In this document: positions 59,601 through 64,000 of the stretch, in pieces
Position numbering within the stretch: position 1 is the first letter of the stretch
Layout of the letters: every line of letters starts with the position of its first letter
Translations under genes and position numbers: made by a program
Notes under the pieces: generated by a model
What the model saw: only the letters and a program-made list of their open reading frames with translations
What the model was told of the DNA's origin: nothing
The model's database searches: none
Source: Candidatus Hebobacterum abditum
Lineage (GTDB): Bacteria > Armatimonadota > Hebobacteria > Hebobacterales > Hebobacteraceae
Direction: 5' to 3'
NCBI GenBank assembly: GCA_029821875.1
Contig: JALGXW010000013.1
Span: forward strand, 23,587 to 87,586
DNA: 64,000 nucleotides

Positions 59601-60193
59601 CACTTGCCATAGCACCGGCGGAGGAGCACGTGGCCAGGCTTACGCTCGCCCTGGTATCCGACCCTGACGCTCATGTGCGGGAGGCATCGTTCGCTGCTCT
59701 GGTCGCGTACGCGGAACGGGGGATCCGCGGACCCCTAGTTGATCTGTTGGGGGACGAGGCCCTGCGCCAGCCTGTGCTCAAGAGCCTGGCTGGGGCAGAT
59801 GAAGCTCTCGTGCACCAGCTCCTGGAGCATGTGCAAGGGCTGCCCCAGGACCTCGGGCAAGGCGTACTCGAAGCGCTCTCACATTTGCTGGAGGGGAGAT
59901 GGACGGTCGCCGACTTGAGGCCGGAGCTTTCCTCTCTCAATGCCGAGGAGCGCCTCGCCGGCCTCGAGGGCCTTGCCCTCGTGGGCGGACCGGAGGCCAT
60001 GCAGGAGATGGCACGGCTGTTGTCAAGCGACCCGTCGGCGACGGTCCGGCTCAGAGCAGTGGAGATTCTCAGTGCCCGCGCCGAAGACGTGACCGCGCTG
60101 CAGGCACTGAAGACCGCTGCCCAGTCCGACCCGGACATCCGTGTGCGCCAGGCCGCCTCTCGGTCCTCAGAACCCAATCCCTATCGTGGTTGA
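56657..60193 (+). CDS. two-TM protein with outer AMIN domain and long inner HEAT-repeat array
   Basis: 1,178 residues from ATG 56657 (GGAG eight bases upstream). A basic start and TM1 (VGLAVACCVGLSIATWALA) are followed by an AMIN-type beta domain (residues about 55-165, FVIHLPGVRASPGL, VRSISWLERDGKNPV), a Pro/Ala-rich stretch to 290, then TM2 (YLWLLAMAAGAIGATASW) and an Arg-rich stop-transfer. From about residue 390 to the end run some 20 or more HEAT-like repeats (VRSAAARALG, VRAAIVNALGRMG, VREAAGIALSRFG). By the positive-inside rule the repeats are cytoplasmic and AMIN is outside, where it may bind peptidoglycan or a secretin. A scaffold role is likely. Confidence 0.85.
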   Translation: MRSVDVIYGTPRGRTSRFRRRPVKTWLRVGLAVACCVGLSIATWALANGFARPSRVAPVVHRLSTSRSGDELRIEILTDASRTVAYTTSSSRAPDCFVIHLPGVRASPGLTPPSFVEFAGVRSISWLERDGKNPVTDILLELSIRPGQLHHRVEAGRAGRLVVVVRAPAREEDTAQRPAPIAPEPSAADVPPPAATPAGPAAAPEAAPPPPPPTALPREALEPDTWVPPPAPAPETAYPGVDSAVEPPLSTPAIRPGQVTGGEPEPAPAEAPEPIAGVAPEHEPDAGPSAQRYLWLLAMAAGAIGATASWRLLYTMTRARGRRIWLERALSSRNDIEARAAVRSAGSWPSPDLRRSEDALYRTAQDSTHPASQEAGQLLREVCPADVLADDLLEGGQRARLRAVRLLTLHPAERSAGPLLCAAVSAPRRVREAAIQSLAEMMRRGPVRPVLAALAESEEPIREAAVEAIGQAGPESGTWLKSALLDPDEVVRSHAIDALVLIRPEGTAGAVAALLADPSQQVRSKAAEALGRLDPEAESADALLAALGDPSAPVREAAGIALSRFGEDRVGDLLVALDRCASEHPEICYSESLLATIATQASEPHPAVERALSSLNRRFAAELAGALTAAGTVDNWVNQLDMKESEQREQIVATIGAAARAGATEALLRGLESPAVRIAETCARILGETKPMTAVQPLSRLLNHPQDDVRAAAAVALSQIDSDEIVDALASALGDPAPSVRAASASGLGRALVRRAAPGEAVTPDLRSVTPALLRCVRDPSPLVRSAAARALGAARAEEVVHDLVDAAMRDDDDSVRSAAMESLGQLDAHAALPILLVEFVNDEDPAIRLRAMEILAMAGDPTVTEPIVGALQDTDERVRAVAGRGLWDVIREGQSEIIVRFLASPDPKVRAGIAGALGKVRAVEWAAALSRAADDPDPHVRAAIVNALGRMGEDASQHLSTVTVRLKDTDAFVRSRAIEAALAIAPAEEHVARLTLALVSDPDAHVREASFAALVAYAERGIRGPLVDLLGDEALRQPVLKSLAGADEALVHQLLEHVQGLPQDLGQGVLEALSHLLEGRWTVADLRPELSSLNAEERLAGLEGLALVGGPEAMQEMARLLSSDPSATVRLRAVEILSARAEDVTALQALKTAAQSDPDIRVRQAASRSSEPNPYRG

Positions 60194-60243
60194 CCAGACG
60201 TCTTCGGCCTGCTGCGCGGGCGCTCGCCAGATCTTCTCACACT

Positions 60244-60840
60244 TCAGATAGCTGGACGCAACCTAGCTTTGAGCAACCGCGCCAGTCTTGCTGCCCTCAA
60301 AGCGGCCGGGGGGCTGGCGCCTCTGGTAGGGGCCAGCGCGCACGTGCCACTAGGCGGACCTCCTTCGCCCGGCACGGCCGGCTCCTCCCACTCGCCCGCC
60401 CCTCGCGCAGGCGAGGGTCGCTCCTCCCGAGGAGGAGCGTCGGCCGGTTCGCCACCAGGAAGCGCGGACGTGTGCAGCGCTGCGGCCCTGTTCCAGCCCT
60501 GAGTCCGCGCGGCGCCACCTCCCGTGCAGCAGCGCCTTACCAGCTCGCAGATGAGTGCTGCCCCGCCGCAGCGCGAGTCGTCCAACACATCTGACTCCGC
60601 ATCGAGTGTTACCACTGCTGTTGGCGAGCACGCTCGTTCCGACAGCATGTGGGCCAGCTCATGTCCCTCTGCGTCGCCCTGTCGGCAGATGAGCAGGTCG
60701 GGCCGCAGTCGGCCGATCGCGGCTTCCGACCGCGGGCCGCTCCCAGGCAGTTCTGACCACGAGCTTACGCGGCAAGCAAGTCGCCTAACGCGCAGCCTCC
60801 CGCCCTGCACGACAGCTGCGACGACCTCCGCATCACGCAT
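60244..60840 (-). CDS. hypothetical protein, receiver-like N-terminal half
   Basis: 198 residues from ATG 60840, with GGAGGT eight bases upstream. The first 110 residues (LRPDLLICRQGDAEG, SPTAVVTLDAESDVL, GGAALICELVRR) loosely follow a receiver-like alpha/beta order. The rest is Ala/Arg/Pro-rich and may be low-complexity or partly shadow. It lies downstream of the degenerate receiver gene on the same strand. Confidence 0.45.
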   Translation of the reverse strand: MRDAEVVAAVVQGGRLRVRRLACRVSSWSELPGSGPRSEAAIGRLRPDLLICRQGDAEGHELAHMLSERACSPTAVVTLDAESDVLDDSRCGGAALICELVRRCCTGGGAARTQGWNRAAALHTSALPGGEPADAPPREERPSPARGAGEWEEPAVPGEGGPPSGTCALAPTRGASPPAALRAARLARLLKARLRPAI

Positions 60841-61217
60841 CTCTCGGACCTCCAGAGCGACAATGTCGCCCTATGTGCCAATAACTACGGTTCGAGGTAC
60901 GACCATCGATGTCCTGTTGGACGCCGGCCACAGTGTCCCCCTGGGAGGCCCTCGTAGCGCTGACCGAGGCGGTGCCCTTGACCGGCCAGGTCGCGATCGA
61001 GCCCACTGCCAGCGGCATGGAGAGCTTCTCATACGACCTCCGGGTGCGGGCCAAGCAAGGAGAGAGCCGGCACGGGCACCATTCTCATCCCTGGCGGTGG
61101 GACCCAGGATATGGTCTGCCGGGATGTCTACTGGGGGATCTCAGCGAAGATGAGCGGCGGTTCGAGGACGCGTGTGCCCCGCTCGCGTTTGACACCCACC
61201 GAGGGTCGCGCCCTCGG
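60841..61217. other. uncertain coding trace between two minus-strand genes
   Basis: On the plus strand two overlapping frames have high GC at third positions (TTVRGTTIDVLLDAGHSVP in one, WEALVALTEAVPLTGQVAIE in the next). They would join if one C were removed from a five-C run near 60940. This could be a frameshifted gene or chance. Confidence 0.3.
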
Positions 61218-61694
61218 CTAGGCGGGATCGCGGACAAGGATCGAGGACCGGCGCGCCCAGCGGCCGCCCCACGACCCCTCACCTGACGGGAGTGCGGTAT
61301 CTGCGTCTTCGGGCGACGACCACTCGCCATTCGCCAACATGCGTGTGGCCTCGGCCACTAGCGTCTCTGCCGACACCGGGTTCGGTAGATAAAGCTCGCG
61401 GACGCTCGTCTCTGCCTCGGACAGAGACGCCATCTCATCAGCGTCTGCGAGCACGATCACGGGTATCCTGCGCGTCTGCTTGCCCTCACGCAGGCTCTGA
61501 AGTACTTGGAGCCCACTGACCATGGGCAGCTCTGTCTGCAGTATCACGAGGTCGGGCCGCTCAGAGCGCAGTTTGAGATGACACCCGAAGCCATCGCTGG
61601 CTGAGCATACTTGGAAACCGGCCGTGCGGAACGTGTCCTCCGCCGCTTGGCGCCGAGGCTCTGTGTTATCGACAATCATCACCTTGACGGACAC
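61218..61694 (-). CDS. degenerate response-regulator receiver protein
   Basis: 158 residues from GTG 61694, which has AGGAGG nine bases upstream. CheY-like order is clear: VMIVDNTEPRRQ, RPDLVILQTELPMVSGLQVL, RIPVIVLADADE, LYLPNPVSAETL. The phosphoacceptor Asp is replaced by Gln53, the conserved Lys by Asn105 and the switch Thr/Ser by Ala. It therefore cannot be phosphorylated by the usual route and probably works as a constitutive or protein-binding pseudo-receiver. No output domain follows; the last 35 residues are Ser/Gly/Arg-rich. Confidence 0.85.
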   Translation of the reverse strand: MSVKVMIVDNTEPRRQAAEDTFRTAGFQVCSASDGFGCHLKLRSERPDLVILQTELPMVSGLQVLQSLREGKQTRRIPVIVLADADEMASLSEAETSVRELYLPNPVSAETLVAEATRMLANGEWSSPEDADTALPSGEGSWGGRWARRSSILVRDPA

Positions 61695-62119
61695 TGTTCT
61701 GCCTCCTGACGGCACAGACAATATGCCAGGTTGCCTGAGAAGCCGCGTCGCGTGGGTCATCCTCTGACCCATCTGACGAGAAGCGTCTTCGGCAGCCTGG
61801 CAACCGTCGTCCGCGGAGAGCAGACCTTAGGTCCAGAGCTTTGCGTCCCGGCCTTTCGACCGGTTTGCCTTTATCGGCACGCTTTTCGCGGTCCTCAAAG
61901 AACGAGGACCCGGCTATCCGGTGCATCCCGGATTCGCCCGGTCCTTCATCTACAGTATTGGTTCCGCAATCCGAGGGGACTCTTGAGAACGATCTGCCAG
62001 CCTCCTTGGGCCGATTCGCGCACAGCGAGGAGGAGGGGCCATGCTACCCACCCCTGTGCCGCAGAATGCCGTGTGTCGCGCGGCGATGAGACCTGTCTTG
62101 ACGGCTCAGAGGGTGCGGA
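61695..62119. other. spacer upstream of the recombinase fragment
   Basis: No resolvase catalytic domain is present on either strand. A perfect 7-bp hairpin (GGTCCTC ... GAGGACC) lies at 61890-61910. An 80-codon frame from ATG 62041 has a good ribosome site but overlaps the recombinase in another frame and looks unreal. Confidence 0.45.
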
Positions 62120-63259
62120 GTGCAGGCCGGAAAGGGCGACATACCGGGCCGAATACCTACGGAGGAAATCCAGTTGCGCATATCCGGGATTCTTGGCTCT
62201 CCTGTATTGGCGATAGCCGCCGTCCGGGGAGCTCCCGACAGCCTGCGAACACTCCTCAGGGCGGTCCCATCGCCGCTTGACAAGCACGACTGGTCGCGCA
62301 AGCACCGGGACGGCTGGGAGATGACTACCATCCGCGACATGCTGATGAACCCAGCCTACGTGGGGGACTTCGTGTGGAACAGGCACAGCTTCGCCAAGTT
62401 CCATCGAGTCGCACAAAGTCGAGCCGTGTCGCTCAAGGGCCTCCTCCACTCCGGTCCGGACCACAATCATCCCGATGACTGGGTGGTAAGCAAGGATGCA
62501 CACCCGGCCCTGGTCTGTCGTTCGCTCTTCCTAGCCGCCAAGAACAGGCGCGAGTCTCGTCGGCGCGATCCCAGCCAGTACAGCCACCGGACTGGTCACG
62601 GCGCCCGCTCCCCCTTCCTGCTTACCGGCATCATCCGGTGTCTGCAGTGTGGGCATGCCTGGCAGGGGTACACCACCCACAAGGGCCGCAAGCGCACCGA
62701 CGGCTCCTCGGTGAAGACCTTGGGATACGCCTGCGGCGGCTACGTCACCAAGGGCAAGTCGTGCTGCAAGCGTCTGGTGATCCCCAAGGAGGAGATCGAG
62801 GCGTGGATCTTCGAGCAGATCACGCGCATCGTGGAGGGATACCTGGACGACGGCGCGGAGCAGAAGCTGCGGCAGATGATCGAGCAGGAGATCGCGGGCG
62901 GGGACAGGTTCGATGAGTCGGAGCTGGCAAAGGTGCGCCAGGGCAAGGCCGACGCCGAGGGTGCCATCGACAACCTGCTCGACAACATCACCCCCACCAA
63001 TCGGGAGTACGTGGACCGGCGTATCGGGAAGCTGCGGGACGAGATGGTGGGACTGCAGCAACAGGAAGAGGCACTGTTGGAGTAGCAGGGGCAGGGATGT
63101 CAGGCGGCGGAGCTCGCCCAGGCTGCCTTGGCCCTGGCTCGGGAAGTAAAGCAGGTAGCCCAACTCGAGACGGTGGAGGAGAAGCGGACGTTCATCCGTG
63201 CCTTCCTGCGGGAGATCAAGTTCGACCCCACATCGCGGACCGGGACGGCCTACTTCTAG
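62120..63259 (+). pseudogene. large serine recombinase, N-terminally truncated and split by TAG
   Basis: The open part to 63085 contains the recombinase domain (MTTIRDMLMNPAYVGDFVWN), a zinc-ribbon (GIIRCLQCGHAWQGY ... YACGGYVTKGKSCCKR) and a coiled coil (EIEAWIFEQITRIVEGYL, REYVDRRIGKLRDEMV). The catalytic resolvase domain, with its nucleophilic Ser, is missing upstream. After TAG 63083-63085 the same frame continues 57 codons (ETVEEKRTFIRAFLREIKFD) to TAG 63257-63259, matching the usual C-terminus. TAG is a normal stop elsewhere here, so this is a nonsense mutation in an already dead gene. Confidence 0.85.
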
Positions 63260-63420
63260 GCCGTGCCCTCCGCGGACAGGGGCCTTGGGTCCGATCCGGG
63301 CGAGGGCACCCGATACGAACCTCCGACCACGGATTCGGTCGCAGAGGACCCTGGGATCACCTCAGAGCCTGTGTCTTCTCTCCGACTACGGAACGTCGGC
63401 GCCCGATACGCACAAAAGAG

Positions 63421-63450
63421 AACCGCCCCCGCGGAGGGCGGTTCTTCTCT
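63421..63450. terminator. hairpin terminator, probably bidirectional
   Basis: AACCGCCC and GGGCGGTT form a stem with a seven-base loop, flanked by AAAAGAG on the left and CTTCTCT on the right, giving T-runs on both strands. On the minus strand it directly follows a tRNA-3'-end-like 13-mer. Confidence 0.7.
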
Positions 63451-63455
63451 AATCA

Positions 63456-63468
63456 TGGTAGCGGGGGC
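63456..63468 (-). other. tRNA 3'-end-like fragment
   Basis: On the minus strand GCCCCCGCTACCA matches the acceptor end plus CCA found in many initiator-type tRNAs, and a terminator follows 12 bases later as after real tRNA genes. No T-arm or other tRNA parts precede it. It may be half of an old recombination site. Confidence 0.3.
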
Positions 63469-64000
63469 CCACCCTCGCGCGCCGAGAGCACCAGATCGCC
63501 GTCAGCATCCGCTAGGGCGGTCCTGGGTTGTTCCCGCTAGCTGACCGTCGTCCTCTGAACGGCCGCTCCGCCATCCCCAATGCTCTCAATGTCGTGGGGG
63601 GGTAGTAAGCGCGTCGCCAGTGCCACACCAGATCGGAGAACGCGATACCCACCGCCGACCTGCAGCCGCTCTTCACCCGAGCCGCGGTACTCCTTGTCAA
63701 CTGACCGTGGAAGGGAACTGCACTTAAGATCGAACTCTCTCGGCCATCGGACCACGTTGCGATGACAGTGCCACTCTGACTAGGACATGCGCGGCCGCGA
63801 CCGCGCTTCCCGTCTGGCCACACGCCCGCCGCCACGTCGCTCCCTTGCTCTCCTCTGTCAGATCTGCAGCCAGCACTCGCCGGGAGACCAGTGTCCCACC
63901 CCCGCTTAACACACGCACACCATGCGGCAGTTCCAGTGGTGGTTGACGCGTACATTGACGGCCAGTAATGGACGAGCTAGAATCCCTTACGTGCAGATGA
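63469..64000. other. window end, no confident gene
   Basis: A minus-strand frame from GTG 63755 to 63537 (72 codons, with YRGSGEERLQVGGGYRVLR) has plausible composition but no clear ribosome site. Other frames look like shadows. No repeat or RNA recognised. Confidence 0.35.

Noticed and set aside
62041..62280. 79-codon frame with a good ribosome site before the recombinase
   Set aside because: It overlaps the recombinase domain in another frame and has no motif; kept only as a note.
63512..63955. 147-codon minus-strand frame at the window end
   Set aside because: No domain, mixed composition and no ribosome site; a shorter frame here is marginal at best.

Overview
The window is high-GC bacterial chromosome from a lineage I read as Armatimonadota or a close relative. 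That assignment is an inference from gene content. It rests on an H-X9-DG prepilin, several secreted carbohydrate-active-looking proteins anchored by C-terminal S-layer homology (SLH) domains, DUF4091-type glycosidase-like proteins, a paralogous family of DUF6784/DUF6785-like membrane proteins, and a bacterial serpin. Start codons GTG and TTG are common, and TAG is used freely as a true stop. No phage, CRISPR or rRNA was seen.

Layout. 1-6.9 kb: a PadR regulator fragment, a small membrane protein, an SLH-anchored DUF4091 protein, a GT39-like glycosyltransferase and a secreted beta-barrel-like protein, mostly on the minus strand. 7.4-11.4 kb: a SpoIID/LytB-like protein, a decayed XdhC tail, an RHS core remnant followed by two coupled small genes, and a copper amine oxidase N-domain-like protein. 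12-13.9 kb: glnS followed directly by tRNA-Gln(CUG). 14-19.4 kb: a second DUF4091 protein and a Tat-exported heparinase II/III-like lyase. 19.9-32.8 kb, plus strand: an H-X9-DG prepilin, then three DUF6785-like transporter-type proteins (plus a remnant of a fourth) surrounding a catabolic block of URO-D-like methyltransferase, BadF/NAGK-type kinase, GH4 glycosidase and MttB-like methyltransferase. 33-43 kb: an SLH beta-propeller protein, a YD-repeat protein next to a peptidase-G2-like protein, a decayed IS3-like element, and an SLH parallel beta-helix (GH141-like) protein.

44-52.5 kb holds two redox units. The first is a molybdopterin oxidoreductase operon (4Fe-4S subunit, NrfD-type membrane subunit, Tat-exported catalytic subunit, then a 19-haem cytochrome and an RDD protein) with a palindromic operator candidate upstream. 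The second is an isoquinoline-oxidoreductase-type IorAB pair with a Tat-like signal. They probably exchange electrons through periplasmic cytochromes and the quinone pool. 52.8-60.2 kb: hypothetical membrane proteins, a serpin, and a 1,178-residue two-TM protein with an outer AMIN domain and an inner HEAT-repeat array. 60.2-64 kb: two small regulators (one a receiver lacking its phosphoacceptor Asp), a truncated large serine recombinase split by an in-frame TAG, and a terminator with a tRNA-3'-end-like fragment.

Taken together the cell looks like a polysaccharide degrader that displays enzymes on an S-layer, imports products through DUF6785-like carriers and has an anaerobic-type respiratory module. 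Mobile-element debris is plentiful but decayed: a 279/273 bp element in two copies, an IS3-like fragment, IS-end-like 22-mers, RHS and XdhC remnants, and the recombinase.
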